Counted from the first letter of the stretch, positions 9,407-22,252 are shown. The stretch is 64,000 nucleotides of DNA from Pseudonocardiales bacterium (GCA_019241525.1 JAFAWY010000040.1:51325-115324); one strand, 5' to 3'. Numbers and translations: made by a program. Notes: a model not told the origin generated them from the sequence alone.

Positions 9407-10224
9407 TCGAGGGTGAGCACCAGCGGACCGTCCTCGGTGACGGCAACGGAGTGCTCCCAGTGCGCAGCGCGGGACCGGTCTACGGTCACCACGGTCCAGC
9501 CGTCGTCAAGTTCCTCTGTCTTCTCACTTCCCGCGGTCAGCATCGGCTCGACCGCCAACGCCATCCCGGGCACCAAGCGGGGACCACGGCCAGGACGACC
9601 CACGTTCGGCAGGAATGGATCCATGTGCATCGCAGTCCCGATGCCGTGACCACCGTAGTCCGCCACGATCCCGTATGAGGTGCCGTGCTCGGCAGCGGCA
9701 GCAAGCGCCGCCGACTCCACCGCGTGGGAAATGTCGGTCAGCCTGCCACCGGGGCGCACGGCGTCGATCCCTGCCTCCAGCGCGGCACGGCAGGCCGCCG
9801 ACAACCGGTTGTCGGCCTCGGCGACCGCTCCGATGGGCACCGTCACGGCGGCATCACCGTGCCAGCCCTCGAGGATCGCTCCGCAGTCCAGCGAGAGCAG
9901 ATCGCCCTCGGCGAGCACCTGCTCACGGCTGGGGATGCCGTGGACCACCTGCTCGTTTACCGAGCTGCAGATCGACGCCGGGAATCCGTGGTAGCCCTTG
10001 AAGGACGGCACCGCCCCGGCGTCACGGATCGACTGCTCAGCGAGCTCGTCGAGCTCCCCGGTACTCACCCCCACCCTGGCATGCTCCTTGAGCAACCGCA
10101 GGGTCCGGGCCACCACCGCGCCGGCAGCGCGCATCGCCTCAATCTCGCCGGGAGACTTGAGCTCGATGCCGCCACGCCCCCGCAACCGTCGCACCACGGC
10201 TCGCACCCCGCCCCTGGTCATCAC
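9403..10224 (-). CDS. map: Type I methionine aminopeptidase
   Basis: 273 residues. Removes N-terminal Met from nascent proteins. The five metal ligands are visible in [17 protein letters not shown] (two Asp), GHGIGTAMH (His), VEPML (Glu) and [11 protein letters not shown] (Glu). Sits 7 bases after adk in the classical secY-adk-map order. About 20 Arg-rich residues precede the usual IELKSPGEI start, so a shorter start is possible. Confidence 0.95.
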   Translation of the reverse strand: MMTRGGVRAVVRRLRGRGGIELKSPGEIEAMRAAGAVVARTLRLLKEHARVGVSTGELDELAEQSIRDAGAVPSFKGYHGFPASICSSVNEQVVHGIPSREQVLAEGDLLSLDCGAILEGWHGDAAVTVPIGAVAEADNRLSAACRAALEAGIDAVRPGGRLTDISHAVESAALAAAAEHGTSYGIVADYGGHGIGTAMHMDPFLPNVGRPGRGPRLVPGMALAVEPMLTAGSEKTEELDDGWTVVTVDRSRAAHWEHSVAVTEDGPLVLTLE

Positions 10225-10231
10225 GCGCTCG

Positions 10232-10783
10232 TCAGGCCCGGGTCCGCAAGGCGTCCAACGCTCGCGCCGTCACATCCGGTACCGAGCCAACTGCTGGCAC
10301 GGTGACCAGCCGATCGGCATAGAACTGCAACAGTGGTGCGGTCTCCTCGCGGTAAAGCTGCTGGCGGTGCCGGATGACATCTTCGGTGTCGTCGCCGCGG
10401 CCCCGGGCCAGCAGGCGTGCGACGACCTCGTCCTCGGGAGCATCGAGCTCCAGCACTGTGTCGATACCGCAGTCGCGGTCTCGCAGCAGCTCCTCCAACG
10501 CCTGCGCCTGCGCGACGGTGCGAGGAAACCCGTCGAGGATAAATCCGTTCCGGCACACGTCATCGGTAAGCCGTTGTGCCACCATCGCGTTGGTCACTTC
10601 ATCAGGAACCAATGCACCGGAATTCAGGTAGTTCTTGACCTCGCGGCCGAGTTCGGTATCCCCGTCGACATGAGCCCGGAACAGATCGCCGGTGGAAATG
10701 TGCACCACACCAAGCTGGTCGCTGAGCACTGCGGCCTGGGTACCCTTACCCGCTCCTGGCGGACCGACGATAACAATTCGCAC
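10232..10783 (-). CDS. adk: Adenylate kinase (short form)
   Basis: 183 residues, interconverts ATP + AMP and 2 ADP. P-loop GPPGAGKGT at 7-15, AMP-site DGFPRT. The LID is reduced to a short loop ([15 protein letters not shown]) without zinc ligands, as in other actinobacteria. The GTG start shares one base with the secY stop (TAGTG). Confidence 0.97.
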   Translation of the reverse strand: MRIVIVGPPGAGKGTQAAVLSDQLGVVHISTGDLFRAHVDGDTELGREVKNYLNSGALVPDEVTNAMVAQRLTDDVCRNGFILDGFPRTVAQAQALEELLRDRDCGIDTVLELDAPEDEVVARLLARGRGDDTEDVIRHRQQLYREETAPLLQFYADRLVTVPAVGSVPDVTARALDALRTRA

Positions 10784-12102
10784 TAGCGCAGGAACCCTTC
10801 GTAGTTGCGCTGCATCAGCTGGCTTTCAATCTGCTTCACGGTATCCAGCCCCACGCCCACCATGATCAGCACCGCAGTGCCACCGAAGGGGAAGTTCTGA
10901 TTCTGACCGTTACCAGTCAGGTCTAGGAACAAATTGGGCAATACGGCAACAATGCCGAGATACAGCGACCCGGGCAAGGTGATACGGCTCAGAACAAAGT
11001 TCAGGTACTCTGCGGTCGGGCGACCGGGCCGGATGCCCGGGATAAATCCGCCGAACTTCTTCATCTCCTCAGCGCGCTCTTCAGGATTGAACGTGATCGC
11101 GACATAGAAGTAGGTGAAGAAAATAATCATCAAGAAGTACAGCGAGATGTGCACCCAGCTGGCCTGGTCCACCAGGTAGCGAGTGATGAAGTTTTGCCAC
11201 CAGCTCGGTTGACCGGTGGACGAGCTGGTCAGCCGAGCGATGAGGTCGGGTAGGTACAGCAACGACGAAGCGAAGATGACCGGGATAACACCGGCCTGGT
11301 TGACCTTTAGCGGCAGGTAGGTGGAGGTCCCGCCATACATCCGGCGGCCGATCATGCGTTTGGCGTACTGGACCGGGATCCGTCGCTGACCCTGCTCGAC
11401 GAAAACCACGCTGGCGATGATGGCCAGACCGAACAGGCAGACCAGGAAGAAGACCAGCGGGCCCTGGGAGTCGAGAATATTCTTGCCCTCAGCGGGAATG
11501 CGTGCGGCGATCGACGTGAAAATCAGCAGGGACATCCCGTTGCCGATACCGCGTTCAGTGATCAACTCTCCTAGCCACATGATGACCCCGGTGCCCGCGG
11601 TCATCACCACCACGATGACGATCAGGTTGAACACCGACTGGTCAGGAATAGGCGGCAACGAACAGCCGGAGAACAGTTGACCTCGCACCGCCAAAGCGAT
11701 GATGCCGGTGGACTGCAAGATGGCCAGGGCGACGGTCAGGTACCGGGTGTACTGGGTCAACTTGTTCTGACCGGATTGGCCTTCCTTCTTCAGCACTTCG
11801 AAGCGGGGGATGACCACCGTCAGCAGCTGAATGATGATGCTCGCCGTAATGTAAGGCATAATGCCCAGCGCGAACACCGACAATTTCAGCAATGCCCCAC
11901 CGCTGAAAAGGTTGATCAGCGAGTAGACATTCTGATTGTCGCCCTTAGAGACCTGATCCAGGCATTGGTTGATATTGACGTACGAGACGCCGGGCGAAGG
12001 CAACGCGGCGCCGAACCGGTAGATCACCACCATACCGAGCGTGAATAAGATCTTGCGGCGCAGATCCGGCGTCGCAAGAGCCGAGCGGAAAGCGCCGAGC
12101 AA
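10783..12102 (-). CDS. secY: Preprotein translocase channel subunit SecY
   Basis: 439 residues with about ten membrane segments and the conserved cytoplasmic loops (RITLPGSLYLG; FNPEERAEEMKKFGGFIPGIRPG). Forms the SecYEG protein-conducting channel with SecE (42691-43032). The TTG start at 12102 is preceded by AGGAGG with a good spacer. Separated from rplO by 238 bases, so it may have its own promoter. Confidence 0.97.
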   Translation of the reverse strand: MLGAFRSALATPDLRRKILFTLGMVVIYRFGAALPSPGVSYVNINQCLDQVSKGDNQNVYSLINLFSGGALLKLSVFALGIMPYITASIIIQLLTVVIPRFEVLKKEGQSGQNKLTQYTRYLTVALAILQSTGIIALAVRGQLFSGCSLPPIPDQSVFNLIVIVVVMTAGTGVIMWLGELITERGIGNGMSLLIFTSIAARIPAEGKNILDSQGPLVFFLVCLFGLAIIASVVFVEQGQRRIPVQYAKRMIGRRMYGGTSTYLPLKVNQAGVIPVIFASSLLYLPDLIARLTSSSTGQPSWWQNFITRYLVDQASWVHISLYFLMIIFFTYFYVAITFNPEERAEEMKKFGGFIPGIRPGRPTAEYLNFVLSRITLPGSLYLGIVAVLPNLFLDLTGNGQNQNFPFGGTAVLIMVGVGLDTVKQIESQLMQRNYEGFLR

Positions 12103-12340
12103 CTCTTACCTCCTGGGCGCGGCCGTGATAAGGCCGTCGATCGTAGACCGGCGGTCGCACGGCTGAAGACGGCGACCAGGCGGCGCAGGAGAACCACACG
12201 GCGGGCGCCAGCTGGCTCGCCTACGCACTCTCACCCGACTGTAACAGCGACCCGCCAACTGCATTCAACGGGCTCAGCGGGGTTACCGCGGCCCAACGGC
12301 CCCGGTTCCGCCGATTGGACAACAATCCGGACAACATGAC

Positions 12341-12784
12341 CTACAGGTCGGTGGTGGTGCCACCAGCTGCGGCGATCTTGTCGCGGGCGGAAGCGGAGAA
12401 GGCGTGCGCGCTGACCTGGAGTGCGACTCCCCCAAGGTCACCATCGCCGAGTACCTTCACCGGCAAACCCTTGCGTACTGCGCCCGCAGCGGCCAGCTCA
12501 TCGGGCCCTACGGTGCCCCCGCCAGGGAACAACCGGGCTAGGTCCTCCACGTTGACGACCTGGTATTCGACGCGGAAGCGGTTTCGGAAACCCTTGAGCT
12601 TGGGCAGCCGCATGTGAATGGGCATCTGCCCACCCTCGAACGCAGCCGAGACGTTCTTGCGGGCTTTGGTTCCCTTGGTACCCCGACCCGCAGTCTTGCC
12701 CTTGGAGCCCTCGCCCCGGCCGACCCGGGTCTTGGCGGTCTTGGCACCTGGCGCCGGACGCAGGTGGTGGATTCTGATGGTCAC
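12341..12784 (-). CDS. rplO: 50S ribosomal protein L15
   Basis: 147 residues, [16 protein letters not shown] start and glycine-rich [17 protein letters not shown]-terminal arm that threads into 23S rRNA. Last gene of the spc operon run; its GTG start overlaps the rpmD stop (GTGA). Confidence 0.97.
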   Translation of the reverse strand: MTIRIHHLRPAPGAKTAKTRVGRGEGSKGKTAGRGTKGTKARKNVSAAFEGGQMPIHMRLPKLKGFRNRFRVEYQVVNVEDLARLFPGGGTVGPDELAAAGAVRKGLPVKVLGDGDLGGVALQVSAHAFSASARDKIAAAGGTTTDL

Positions 12785-12981
12785 TTCGCCGTCACCTCGT
12801 TCGGGACCTCCTCTACCGTCACGAGGTGACGGACGGTGGCAATCATGCCACGCACCTGGGAGTTGTCCTGCTTAATCACGGAATGCCGGATCCGGCGCAG
12901 CCCCAGTGAGCGGAGTGTCTCACGCTGGTTGCGCAGGGTGCCGATAGTGCCGCGAATCTGCGTGATCCTCAGCTGGCTCAT
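12781..12981 (-). CDS. rpmD: 50S ribosomal protein L30
   Basis: 66 residues ([14 protein letters not shown]...). The frame is open further upstream inside rpsE, but the family start is the ATG at 12981, one base after the rpsE stop. Standard spc order rpsE-rpmD-rplO. Confidence 0.95.
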   Translation of the reverse strand: MSQLRITQIRGTIGTLRNQRETLRSLGLRRIRHSVIKQDNSQVRGMIATVRHLVTVEEVPNEVTAK

Positions 12982-12982
12982 C

Positions 12983-13591
12983 TCAGGCCCCCTGACCAGC
13001 ACGTGCCCGCAACATACCGGCGGGGGCGACATCCTCGAGTGGCAGGCCGCGGCGCGCAGCGACCTCCTCGGGCCGCTGCAAGCCTTTCAATGCCGCAACC
13101 GTGGCGTGCACGATGTTGATCGCATTGTCGCTGCCCAGCGACTTGGACAACACGTCATTGACGCCAGCGCACTCCAGCACGGCGCGGACCGGGCCGCCGG
13201 CGATGACCCCGGTACCGGGGGACGCCGGGCGCAGCAACACCACGCCGGCCGCCGCCTCGCCGGTGACCGGGTGCGGGATGGTGCTGGCGATCCGAGGCAC
13301 CCGGAAGAAGCTCTTCTTGGCTTCCTCGACACCTTTCTGGATCGCTGCGGGCACCTCTTTGGCCTTGCCGTAACCAACCCCGACCATGCCGTCGCCATCG
13401 CCCACCACGACCAGCGCGGTGAAGCTGAATCGCCGACCACCCTTGACTACCTTGGCCACCCGGTTGATCGCGACCACGCGTTCGAGATGCGGGCTCTTCT
13501 CCTGCTGCGGCGCCCCACCACGACCGCCTTCGCGGCGGTCCCGACGATCGCTACGCTCGCCTCCGCCTTCTCGCCGCATGCGTCCAGGCAT
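12983..13591 (-). CDS. rpsE: 30S ribosomal protein S5
   Basis: 202 residues, longer than the roughly 167 of E. coli because of a basic N-terminal extension (about 30 residues rich in Arg, Gly and Asp). Core begins [22 protein letters not shown] and carries the [11 protein letters not shown] motif. Involved in decoding accuracy and the mRNA entry site. Confidence 0.97.
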   Translation of the reverse strand: MPGRMRREGGGERSDRRDRREGGRGGAPQQEKSPHLERVVAINRVAKVVKGGRRFSFTALVVVGDGDGMVGVGYGKAKEVPAAIQKGVEEAKKSFFRVPRIASTIPHPVTGEAAAGVVLLRPASPGTGVIAGGPVRAVLECAGVNDVLSKSLGSDNAINIVHATVAALKGLQRPEEVAARRGLPLEDVAPAGMLRARAGQGA

Positions 13592-13629
13592 CAGGCGTTC
13601 CTTCCCTTACTCGCTGTGGTGTTCATGAG

Positions 13630-14070
13630 TCAGAATTCCAGCCCGGCTTCGCGGGCGGCGTCAGCTAGTGCGGCAATCCGACCGTGGTAGGCGTAGCCGC
13701 CGCGGTCGAACACGACCCGGGCCACCCCGGCCGCCTTGGCGCGCGCGGCGATCAGCTCACCGACCCGGATCGCCTTGGCCTTTTTATCACCGTCCACGGC
13801 GCGGACCTCAGGCTCGATACTCGACGCGGCCGCCACAGTATGCCCAGCCAGATCATCGACGAGCTGAACGGCGATGTGTCGAGACGAACGGTTCACCACC
13901 AGCCGGGGCCGCTCCGGTGAACCACTGACGCGCTTGCGTAGGCGGAAGTGCCGCCGCGCGCGGGCCAACCGGCGCCGAGTCGAGACGTCCTTGCCGATGA
14001 TGTGGCGACGTTGCGCCGACGGCTGAGCCGTCGAACCAGACGCTGTGCTTGCTGCCTCAGCCATGATCAC
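13630..14070 (-). CDS. rplR: 50S ribosomal protein L18
   Basis: 146 residues, 5S rRNA-binding. An N-terminal extension of about 22 residues precedes the core ([20 protein letters not shown]). A GTG at 14070 overlaps the rplF stop (GTGA), while an ATG two codons later (14064) is the alternative start. Confidence 0.96.
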   Translation of the reverse strand: MIMAEAASTASGSTAQPSAQRRHIIGKDVSTRRRLARARRHFRLRKRVSGSPERPRLVVNRSSRHIAVQLVDDLAGHTVAAASSIEPEVRAVDGDKKAKAIRVGELIAARAKAAGVARVVFDRGGYAYHGRIAALADAAREAGLEF

Positions 14071-14606
14071 TTACCTGTCTTCCCGACCTTGCGCCGGACC
14101 TTCTCGCCCGCGTAACGCACGCCCTTGCCCTTGTATGGATCAGGGCGCCGCAACTTACGGATCGTCGCGGCAATCTCGCCGACGACCTGCTTGTCGATAC
14201 CGGACACGGAGAACCTGGTGGGGCTTTCCACGGCGAAGGCGATGCCTTCAGGCGCCTTGACCGGCACCGGGTGGCTATAACCCAGTGAGAACTCCAGATC
14301 CGAGCCCCGGGCTACCACCCGGTAACCGACGCCGTGGATCTCCATCCGCTTCTCGTAGCCCTGGCTGACCCCGACAATCATGTTGTTCACCAGAGTCCGC
14401 GACAGGCCATGCAGCGCCTTGCTGCGCCGTTCATCGTCTGGCCGCTGGACCAGCAAGGCACCATCCTCAGCGCGCTGCACGGTGATCGGCTCGGGCACAT
14501 TGTGCGACAGCGTGCCCTTGGGTCCCTTCACCGTCACGGTGCGCCCATCAATGACCACGTCAACGCCGGCCGGCACGGTGATCGGTTGCTTTCCGATGCG
14601 CGACAT
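14067..14606 (-). CDS. rplF: 50S ribosomal protein L6
   Basis: 179 residues ([15 protein letters not shown]...; C-terminal [19 protein letters not shown] signature). Binds 23S rRNA near the factor-binding centre. The ATG at 14606 is chosen over a long upstream extension that only reads through rpsH. Confidence 0.97.
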   Translation of the reverse strand: MSRIGKQPITVPAGVDVVIDGRTVTVKGPKGTLSHNVPEPITVQRAEDGALLVQRPDDERRSKALHGLSRTLVNNMIVGVSQGYEKRMEIHGVGYRVVARGSDLEFSLGYSHPVPVKAPEGIAFAVESPTRFSVSGIDKQVVGEIAATIRKLRRPDPYKGKGVRYAGEKVRRKVGKTGK

Positions 14607-14622
14607 CTCGTGTGCTCCCCTT

Positions 14623-15021
14623 TCACCAGACGAAGGCGAGGACTTCCCCGCCCACGCCTTTCTTGGCGGCCTGACGGTCGGTGAGCAGCCCGGTGGAGGT
14701 GGAGATGATTGCCACGCCCAAGCCCCCGAGCACCTTGGGCAACGCGGTGGACTTGGCGTATACCCGCAGGCCGGGCTTGGACACCCGGCGCAGCCCGGCA
14801 ATGCTGCGCTCCCGGTTCGGGCCGAATTTCAGTTCTACCACCAGCGACTTGCCCACCGGTGCGTCCTCGGCGTGGAAACCCGCGATGTACCCCTCCCGCT
14901 GAAGGATCTCAGCAATATTCGCCTTGATCTTCGAGTGCGGCATGACGACTCGGTCGTGATAGGCCGAGTTCGCATTGCGCAGACGGGTCAGCATGTCTGC
15001 GATCGGGTCGGTCATAGTCAT
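14623..15021 (-). CDS. rpsH: 30S ribosomal protein S8
   Basis: 132 residues; [16 protein letters not shown] start and C-terminal [26 protein letters not shown]. Binds the central domain of 16S rRNA and in many bacteria autoregulates the spc operon. Two ATGs two codons apart are both plausible starts. Confidence 0.97.
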   Translation of the reverse strand: MTMTDPIADMLTRLRNANSAYHDRVVMPHSKIKANIAEILQREGYIAGFHAEDAPVGKSLVVELKFGPNRERSIAGLRRVSKPGLRVYAKSTALPKVLGGLGVAIISTSTGLLTDRQAAKKGVGGEVLAFVW

Positions 15022-15148
15022 GGCGACCTCGTGATCCCTTCCCGCCGCGGTTCCCTTCCGGGCCTACGGCGACTGTTGGCTGCACCCCATGAGTGGCCAT
15101 TCCTGCGATGGCTCGCACCGCCACTCAAGGGGCGAGGCGCACAGCGCC

Positions 15149-15334
15149 TCACCATGACGATTTGCTCACGCCTGGGAGCTCGCCCCGGTGCGCCATCTGG
15201 CGCACGCAGATCCGGCACAGGCCGAATTTCCGGTAGACCGCCTTGGGTCGGCCGCAGCGCTGGCAGCGGGTGTAACCCCGCACCTTGAACTTCGGCTTGC
15301 GTGCGGACTTGATGATCAGCGCCTTCTTCGCCAT
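15149..15334 (-). CDS. rpsZ: 30S ribosomal protein S14, zinc-binding type
   Basis: 61 residues, type Z S14 with zinc ligands Cys24, Cys27, Cys40 and Cys43. Short form, unlike the 101-residue zinc-free paralogue used under zinc limitation. Its ATG overlaps the rplE stop (ATGA). A 127-base gap to rpsH follows. Confidence 0.96.
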   Translation of the reverse strand: MAKKALIIKSARKPKFKVRGYTRCQRCGRPKAVYRKFGLCRICVRQMAHRGELPGVSKSSW

Positions 15335-15930
15335 CAGCTCTCCTTGAAGGGGAAGCCCAGACGACGCAACAGCGCCCGGCCCTCCTCGTCGGTGGTCGCC
15401 GAGGTGACCACGGTGATGTCCATGCCCCGCTGGCGGTCGATGCTGTCCGGATTGATCTCGTGGAACATCGACTGCTCGGTGAGACCGAAGGTGTAGTTAC
15501 CGTGACCATCGAACTGGGCCGGCGACAGGCCACGGAAGTCCCGAATACGGGGCAGCGCAATCGTCAACAATCGGTCCAGGAATTCCCACATCCGATCGCC
15601 GCGCAGGGTCACCTTGGCCCCGATGGGCATGCCCTCCCGCAACTTGAACTGCGCGACGGACTTCCGGGCCCGCTGCACCAGCGGTTTCTGACCGGTAATT
15701 GCGGTCAGGTCCCGTACCGCACCGTCCATCAGCTTGGCGTCCCGGGCGGCCTCGCCTACGCCCATGTTCACCACGACCTTGACGACCCGCGGCACCTGCA
15801 TCGGGTTGGCATAGGTGAACTGCTCGCGCAACGTGGCGACGATCTCTTCGCGGTACCGGGTCTTGAGCCTGGGCACCGGCACCGCGGGTGCATTCTCTAG
15901 GGATGTCCCAGGTGTTGACGTCACAGTCAT
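15334..15930 (-). CDS. rplE: 50S ribosomal protein L5
   Basis: 198 residues with about 20 extra N-terminal residues before [19 protein letters not shown]. 5S rRNA-binding core includes [11 protein letters not shown]. The ATG at 15930 lies one base after the rplX stop. The longer upstream frame only overlaps rplX. Confidence 0.96.
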   Translation of the reverse strand: MTVTSTPGTSLENAPAVPVPRLKTRYREEIVATLREQFTYANPMQVPRVVKVVVNMGVGEAARDAKLMDGAVRDLTAITGQKPLVQRARKSVAQFKLREGMPIGAKVTLRGDRMWEFLDRLLTIALPRIRDFRGLSPAQFDGHGNYTFGLTEQSMFHEINPDSIDRQRGMDITVVTSATTDEEGRALLRRLGFPFKES

Positions 15931-15931
15931 C

Positions 15932-16246
15932 TCACATGTCCTTGCCAGTGCGCCGCGACACCCGCACGCGCCTGCCCTCGTCATCAGTGCGGTAGCCCGC
16001 CCTGGCCGGCTTGCCATCGGAATCGATGACCATCACGTTCGACACGTGGATGCTGGCTTCCTGCGTGACAATCCCGCCGCTTTGCGCACCCCGCTGCGTC
16101 CGGCTGATGCGGGTGTGCTTCTTGATCCGGTTGACGCCCTCGACGAGCACCCGCTCGGTTTCCGGGTAGGCCTGGATCACCTTGCCTTTGGCGCCCTTGT
16201 CCTTGCCGGCAATCACCAGCACGGTGTCGCCCTTACGCACTCTCAT
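15932..16246 (-). CDS. rplX: 50S ribosomal protein L24
   Basis: 104 residues; [24 protein letters not shown] motif at the start. Assembly initiator on 23S rRNA. The ATG at 16246 is chosen because homology begins there. A 97-base gap to rplN carries a repetitive CGCTCGCTACGCTCGC stretch (16322-16337). Confidence 0.96.
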   Translation of the reverse strand: MRVRKGDTVLVIAGKDKGAKGKVIQAYPETERVLVEGVNRIKKHTRISRTQRGAQSGGIVTQEASIHVSNVMVIDSDGKPARAGYRTDDEGRRVRVSRRTGKDM

Positions 16247-16343
16247 GCGCCCGACTCCCTTCGGTCGTCGGCCACCAAAGAAATCAGGCACTGCGGCACG
16301 AGTCTGTTCTGTCCAATGATTCGCTCGCTACGCTCGCTCATGG

Positions 16344-16712
16344 CTAGAGCACCTCCGGGGCCAGCGAAATGATCTTCATAAATCGCTTGTCCCGCAGCTC
16401 CCGGCCGACCGGACCGAAGATGCGGGTGCCGCGTGGTTCACCGTCAGGCTTGATCAACACTGCCGCGTTCTCATCGAAGCGGATGTAGGAACCGTCCGGA
16501 CGGCGCTTCTCCTTGGCGGTGCGCACGATGACGGCCTTCACCACGTCACCGCGCTTGACATTGGCGCCGGGAATGGCTTCTTTGACCGTGGCCACGATGA
16601 TGTCCCCGATGCCGGCGTAGCGGCGCGAGCTGCCACCGAGTACCCGGATGCACAGGATCTCCTTGGCACCCGTGTTGTCGGCGACCCGCAGTCGCGACTC
16701 CTGCTGGATCAC
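16344..16712 (-). CDS. rplN: 50S ribosomal protein L14
   Basis: 122 residues, [18 protein letters not shown] start, [20 protein letters not shown] signature. Full family length. Contacts L19 and the subunit interface. Confidence 0.98.
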   Translation of the reverse strand: MIQQESRLRVADNTGAKEILCIRVLGGSSRRYAGIGDIIVATVKEAIPGANVKRGDVVKAVIVRTAKEKRRPDGSYIRFDENAAVLIKPDGEPRGTRIFGPVGRELRDKRFMKIISLAPEVL

Positions 16713-16725
16713 GTCAACTCCTTGA

Positions 16726-16995
16726 TCACTTAGCCTTCTCGAGGATCTGAACCAGGCGCCAGCGCTTGGTGGCTGACAGCGGGCGGGTTTCCATCAGCAG
16801 CACCCGATCGCCGATACCTGCGGAGTTGGCCTCGTCATGGGCCTTCACCTTGGTGGTCGACCGCAGCACCTTGCCGTACAGCGGGTGCTTCTTGCGGTCT
16901 TCCAGTGCCACCACGACCGTCTTGTCCATCTTGTCCGAGACGACGTAGCCTTCCCGGACTTTCCTTTGATTACGGCCTCCGCTGTCATTGCTCAT
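16726..16995 (-). CDS. rpsQ: 30S ribosomal protein S17
   Basis: 89 residues; OB-fold with [18 protein letters not shown] and [20 protein letters not shown]. The start overlaps the rpmC stop by four bases. Confidence 0.97.
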   Translation of the reverse strand: MSNDSGGRNQRKVREGYVVSDKMDKTVVVALEDRKKHPLYGKVLRSTTKVKAHDEANSAGIGDRVLLMETRPLSATKRWRLVQILEKAK

Positions 16996-17237
16996 GCCGC
17001 ACCCTCACTTCCCGCAACAGCGTCCGGAGACACCGACAGACCCAACTCACGCTCGTGCATCACGGTGTAGATGCGGGCGATGTCCCGGCGGACCGTACGT
17101 AGCCGGCGATTGTTGTCCAGCTGACCGGTGGCCATCTGAAAGCGGAGGTTAAACAACTCTTCTTTGGATTCGCGCAGCCGCAGGACCAACTCGTCGTCGG
17201 TGAGTTCGCGCAGCTCGCTCGCAGTGGTGGCGGCCAT
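16992..17237 (-). CDS. rpmC: 50S ribosomal protein L29
   Basis: 81 residues; helical [27 protein letters not shown] core, with a short Ala/Gly tail. Located at the exit tunnel. Directly follows rplP with no gap. Confidence 0.97.
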   Translation of the reverse strand: MAATTASELRELTDDELVLRLRESKEELFNLRFQMATGQLDNNRRLRTVRRDIARIYTVMHERELGLSVSPDAVAGSEGAA

Positions 17238-17657
17238 CTACACGTCCCCTCCCTCACGGCTCACGATCCGGCATTTCATCGGCAGCTTGTGGATCGCACG
17301 GCGTAGCGCCTCGCGGGCCACCGCTTCGTTCGGGTAGGTCATCTCGAACATGATCCGGCCAGGTTTGACGTTGGCCACCCAGTACTCGGGCGAGCCTTTG
17401 CCGGACCCCATCCGGGTCTCCGCCGGCTTCTTGGTCAGCGGGCGGTCCGGGAAGATGGTGATCCACACCTTGCCACCACGGCGGATATGCCGGTTGATCG
17501 CGATACGGGCCGACTCGATCTGCCGGTTGGTCACGTAGGCCGGCTCCAGAGCCTGGATGCCGAAGTCGCCGAAGCTGACTTGAGTGCCGCCGGAGGCCAT
17601 TCCCGAGCGGCCCGGCGAATGCTGCTTGCGGTGCTTGGTCTTGCGTGGAATGAGCAC
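17238..17657 (-). CDS. rplP: 50S ribosomal protein L16
   Basis: 139 residues; [19 protein letters not shown] start and [20 protein letters not shown] signature. Supports tRNA accommodation at the A site. Confidence 0.98.
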   Translation of the reverse strand: MLIPRKTKHRKQHSPGRSGMASGGTQVSFGDFGIQALEPAYVTNRQIESARIAINRHIRRGGKVWITIFPDRPLTKKPAETRMGSGKGSPEYWVANVKPGRIMFEMTYPNEAVAREALRRAIHKLPMKCRIVSREGGDV

Positions 17658-17660
17658 GTC

Positions 17661-18967
<1,307 letters not shown>

Positions 18968-19032
18968 GCGCTGCTACCTCTTCTTCTTTGCTGTTCGTCT
19001 TGGCAATGTCTTCGTAGCGATGTGATCTGCTA

Positions 19033-19314
19033 CTAGCGACGCCGGGCGCGCCGGTCGTCCTTGACGTGACCTCGGAACGTGCGAGTCGGCGCGAACTCGC
19101 CGAGCTTGTGCCCGACCATCGACTCGGTGACGAACACCGGGACGTGTTTGCGCCCGTCGTGCACCGCAATCGTGTGCCCGATCATGTCGGGAATGATCGT
19201 GGAGCGCCGCGACCAGGTTCTGATCACCTGCTTGGTGTTGGCCTCGTTGTGCGCATCCACCTTTTTGAGCAGGTGATCGTCGACGAACGGGCCCTTCTTC
19301 AGGCTGCGTGGCAT
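19033..19314 (-). CDS. rpsS: 30S ribosomal protein S19
   Basis: 93 residues, [19 protein letters not shown] start, [16 protein letters not shown] near the end. Sits in the 30S head. Full length. Confidence 0.98.
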   Translation of the reverse strand: MPRSLKKGPFVDDHLLKKVDAHNEANTKQVIRTWSRRSTIIPDMIGHTIAVHDGRKHVPVFVTESMVGHKLGEFAPTRTFRGHVKDDRRARRR

Positions 19315-19331
19315 GCTTATACCTCTCCTGC

Positions 19332-20165
19332 TCAGCGCTTCTTGCCGGTGCGGCGGCGGCGCACGATGAGCTTGTCGCTGGGCTGGCTGCGCCGGGTACG
19401 ACCCTCGGGCTTGCCGGCCGGGTTCACCGGGTGACGCCCACCGGAGGTCTTACCCTCACCACCACCGTGCGGGTGGTCAACCGGGTTCATCACCACACCA
19501 CGAACGGTGGGTCGCTTGCCCCTCCAGCGCATCCGGCCGGCCTTGCCCCAGTTGATGTTGGCGTGTTCGGAATTGCCGACCTCGCCCACTGTGGCGCGGC
19601 ACCGGACGTCGACGTTGCGGATTTCGCCCGAGGGCATCCGCAGCTGGCCGTACGGACCGTCCTTGGCCACGAGCTGCACTCGCGCGCCGGCAGATCGTGC
19701 GATCTTGGCTCCGCCGCCGGGACGCAGCTCGATCGCGTGCACCACGGTGCCGACCGGGATGCTGCGTAAAGGCAAGTTATTGCCCGGCTTGATGTCGGCT
19801 CTCGGACCGTTTTCCACGGTGTCGCCTTGACGGAGCTTCTCCGGAGCGATGATGTAGCGCTTCTCGCCATCGGCGTAGTGCAGCAAGGCGATCCGAGCAC
19901 TGCGGTTCGGGTCGTACTCGATGTGCGCCACCTTCGCCGGGACGCCGTCCTTGTCAGCCCGGCGGAAATCGATCACCCGGTAGGCACGCTTGTGCCCGCC
20001 ACCCTGGTGCCGGGTGGTGATCCGGCCGTGAACATTGCGGCCGCCTTTGCTGTGCAACGGTCGGATCAGCGACTTCTCCGGGTAGTCCCGAGTGATCTCG
20101 GCGAAGTCGGACACGCTGGCGCCACGACGGCCTGCGGTCGTCGGCTTGTACTTGCGGATGCCCAT
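19332..20165 (-). CDS. rplB: 50S ribosomal protein L2
   Basis: 277 residues, [15 protein letters not shown] start and the [17 protein letters not shown] loop whose His lies by the peptidyl transferase centre. Standard S10 operon position. Confidence 0.98.
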   Translation of the reverse strand: MGIRKYKPTTAGRRGASVSDFAEITRDYPEKSLIRPLHSKGGRNVHGRITTRHQGGGHKRAYRVIDFRRADKDGVPAKVAHIEYDPNRSARIALLHYADGEKRYIIAPEKLRQGDTVENGPRADIKPGNNLPLRSIPVGTVVHAIELRPGGGAKIARSAGARVQLVAKDGPYGQLRMPSGEIRNVDVRCRATVGEVGNSEHANINWGKAGRMRWRGKRPTVRGVVMNPVDHPHGGGEGKTSGGRHPVNPAGKPEGRTRRSQPSDKLIVRRRRTGKKR

Positions 20166-20193
20166 GTCTAGGAGTCCTCACTCACCCTCATGC

Positions 20194-20493
20194 TCACGTC
20201 GCCGGCCCGCCGAACAGCTCGATCGGCTTACTTTCCGGGGACAGCGTCACGACCGCCCGCTTGGTGTCCTTGCGTTTGCCGTAACCGAACCTGGTGCGCT
20301 TGCGCTTGCCCGGGCGATTGAGGGTGTTGACGCTGATCACCTGCACGCCAAAGATCTTTTCGATCGCAATCTTGATTTCGGTCTTATTGGCGTCCGGTGC
20401 CACCACAAAGGTGTACTTCTGCTGCTCCAGCAGGCCATAGCTCTTCTCTGAGATAACCGGCTTGCGGATCACGTCACGCGGATCAGGAATCAT
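20194..20493 (-). CDS. rplW: 50S ribosomal protein L23
   Basis: 99 residues ([20 protein letters not shown]). Docking site for trigger factor and SRP at the exit tunnel. The ATG overlaps the rplD stop by four bases. Confidence 0.97.
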   Translation of the reverse strand: MIPDPRDVIRKPVISEKSYGLLEQQKYTFVVAPDANKTEIKIAIEKIFGVQVISVNTLNRPGKRKRTRFGYGKRKDTKRAVVTLSPESKPIELFGGPAT

Positions 20494-21143
20494 CGGGCCG
20501 CCTCCTGCGCGGTGGCGGTACGCCCGGCCACGAACGCCTGCAAAGCGTCTGCGGTGAACACCACCTCGTCGTTGACCAGCACGTCGTAGGTATTGAGCTG
20601 ATCTGGGCTCAGCACGTGCACCGAGGGAAGGTTGCGCACGCTCAGCCGGCTCACCTCATCTGCCCGGGTGAGGACGACCAACAGCCTGCTCTCCTGGCCC
20701 GCCAGATTGGTGAGCACTGTCCGAGCGCTCTTGGTGGATGGCGTATCACCGGACACCAATCCTGAGATGACGTGGACCCGACCGTCGCGGGCTCGGTCCG
20801 ACAGCGCGCCACGCAGCGCAGCTGCCTTCATCTTCTTGGGGGTGCGCTGGCTGTAGTCCCGCGGCGTGGGTCCGTGCACCACACCCCCGCCGGTGAACTG
20901 CGGCGCCCGGATCGAGCCCTGGCGAGCGCGTCCGGTGCCTTTCTGCCGGTAGGGCTTGCTGCCACCACCACTGACCTCACCCCGAGTCTTGGTGCAGTGC
21001 GTACCCTGCCGGGCTGCGGCCAGCTGGGCGACCACCACTTGGTGCATCAGCGGGATGTTCGCCGGAACGTCGAAGATCTCGTCGGGGAGTTCGGCGGTTC
21101 CGGCCGTGGTCCCTTCAGGGGTCCGGATGTCGACTCTGGTCAC
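20490..21143 (-). CDS. rplD: 50S ribosomal protein L4
   Basis: 217 residues. Tunnel-loop region [19 protein letters not shown] is conserved. In E. coli L4 represses its own operon; no such site is provable here. Start overlaps the rplC stop by four bases. Confidence 0.97.
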   Translation of the reverse strand: MTRVDIRTPEGTTAGTAELPDEIFDVPANIPLMHQVVVAQLAAARQGTHCTKTRGEVSGGGSKPYRQKGTGRARQGSIRAPQFTGGGVVHGPTPRDYSQRTPKKMKAAALRGALSDRARDGRVHVISGLVSGDTPSTKSARTVLTNLAGQESRLLVVLTRADEVSRLSVRNLPSVHVLSPDQLNTYDVLVNDEVVFTADALQAFVAGRTATAQEAAR

Positions 21144-21820
21144 TGTTGCGCACCGCCCTTCGCCGCCGTCTTGACCAGCACGAGACCACCCTTAGGGCCG
21201 GGCAACGCACCCTTGATCAACAACAGGCCGGCCTCGGCGTCGACGCGGTGCACGGTGAGGTTTTGGGTGGTCACCCGGACGTTGCCCATCCGGCCGGCCA
21301 TCCGGGTCCCCTTGAACACCCGGCTGGGAGTGGCGCAGCCGCCGATCGAACCCGGCGAACGGTGCTTGCGCTGGGTGCCATGGCTGGCGCCCAAGCCGCC
21401 GAAGCCGTGCCGCTTCATCACACCGGCAGTCCCCTTGCCCTTGCTGGTGCCCACCACGTCGACCACCGCGCCGGCATCGAATACCTCAGCGGTGAGCTCC
21501 TGGCCGACCTGGTAGTTCGCCGCGTCGGCAGTGCGTAGCTCGACCAGGTGCCGCCGTGGTGTGATGCCGGCTGCGGCATAGTGGCCAGCCACCGGCTTGG
21601 TCACCTTGCGCGGATCGATGGCGCCGTAGGCCAGCTGCACCGCCGGGTAACCGTCCTTCTCGGGAGTGCGGATCCGGGTCACCAGGCACGGGCCGGCGGC
21701 CACCACGGTGACCGGGACGATCCGGTTGTTCTCGTCGAAGACCTGAGTCATCCCGAGCTTGGTGCCCAGTATTCCCCGGACGGTTCTGCCGCCGCGGTGC
21801 TCCGAATCAGTCGCTGTCAT
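21140..21820 (-). CDS. rplC: 50S ribosomal protein L3
   Basis: 226 residues. About 13 residues precede the usual start ([13 protein letters not shown]). Family signature [20 protein letters not shown] near the methylated Gln region. Lies 11 bases after rpsJ. Confidence 0.97.
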   Translation of the reverse strand: MTATDSEHRGGRTVRGILGTKLGMTQVFDENNRIVPVTVVAAGPCLVTRIRTPEKDGYPAVQLAYGAIDPRKVTKPVAGHYAAAGITPRRHLVELRTADAANYQVGQELTAEVFDAGAVVDVVGTSKGKGTAGVMKRHGFGGLGASHGTQRKHRSPGSIGGCATPSRVFKGTRMAGRMGNVRVTTQNLTVHRVDAEAGLLLIKGALPGPKGGLVLVKTAAKGGAQQ

Positions 21821-21831
21821 GTCGGGAGCCC

Positions 21832-22137
21832 TTACTGGATGTTGACGTCGACGCTGGCCGGTAGGTCGATGCGCATCAGCGCGTCCACCGTCTTGGGTGT
21901 CGGGTCGAGGATGTCGATCAGGCGCTTGTGCGTGCGCATCTCGAAGTGCTCCCGCGAATCCTTGTATTTGTGCGGCGAGCGGATGACGCAGTACACGTTC
22001 TTTTCGGTCGGCAGCGGCACCGGCCCGACGACCCGAGCACCGGTGCGCGTCACCGTCTCAACGATCTTACGCGCGGAAGCATCGATTGCCTCGTGGTCAT
22101 AGGCTTTGAGCCGGATGCGGATCTTTTGTCCCGCCAT
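21832..22137 (-). CDS. rpsJ: 30S ribosomal protein S10
   Basis: 101 residues, first gene of the S10 operon ([19 protein letters not shown]). Also the NusE partner in antitermination. A 260-base region separates it from tuf and holds two hairpins plus the leader element at 22253-22269. Confidence 0.98.
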   Translation of the reverse strand: MAGQKIRIRLKAYDHEAIDASARKIVETVTRTGARVVGPVPLPTEKNVYCVIRSPHKYKDSREHFEMRTHKRLIDILDPTPKTVDALMRIDLPASVDVNIQ

Positions 22138-22252
22138 GGTGGCTTGCCGTCCTGTCAGTCTCGTGCCGCTTGTTCTCGCGCCGCCGGTCTAGGTCGAACC
22201 CGGGTCGGGGATGTGCCCGGGTAGAAACCGATCCCGCCTCGCAACCGGTCCA

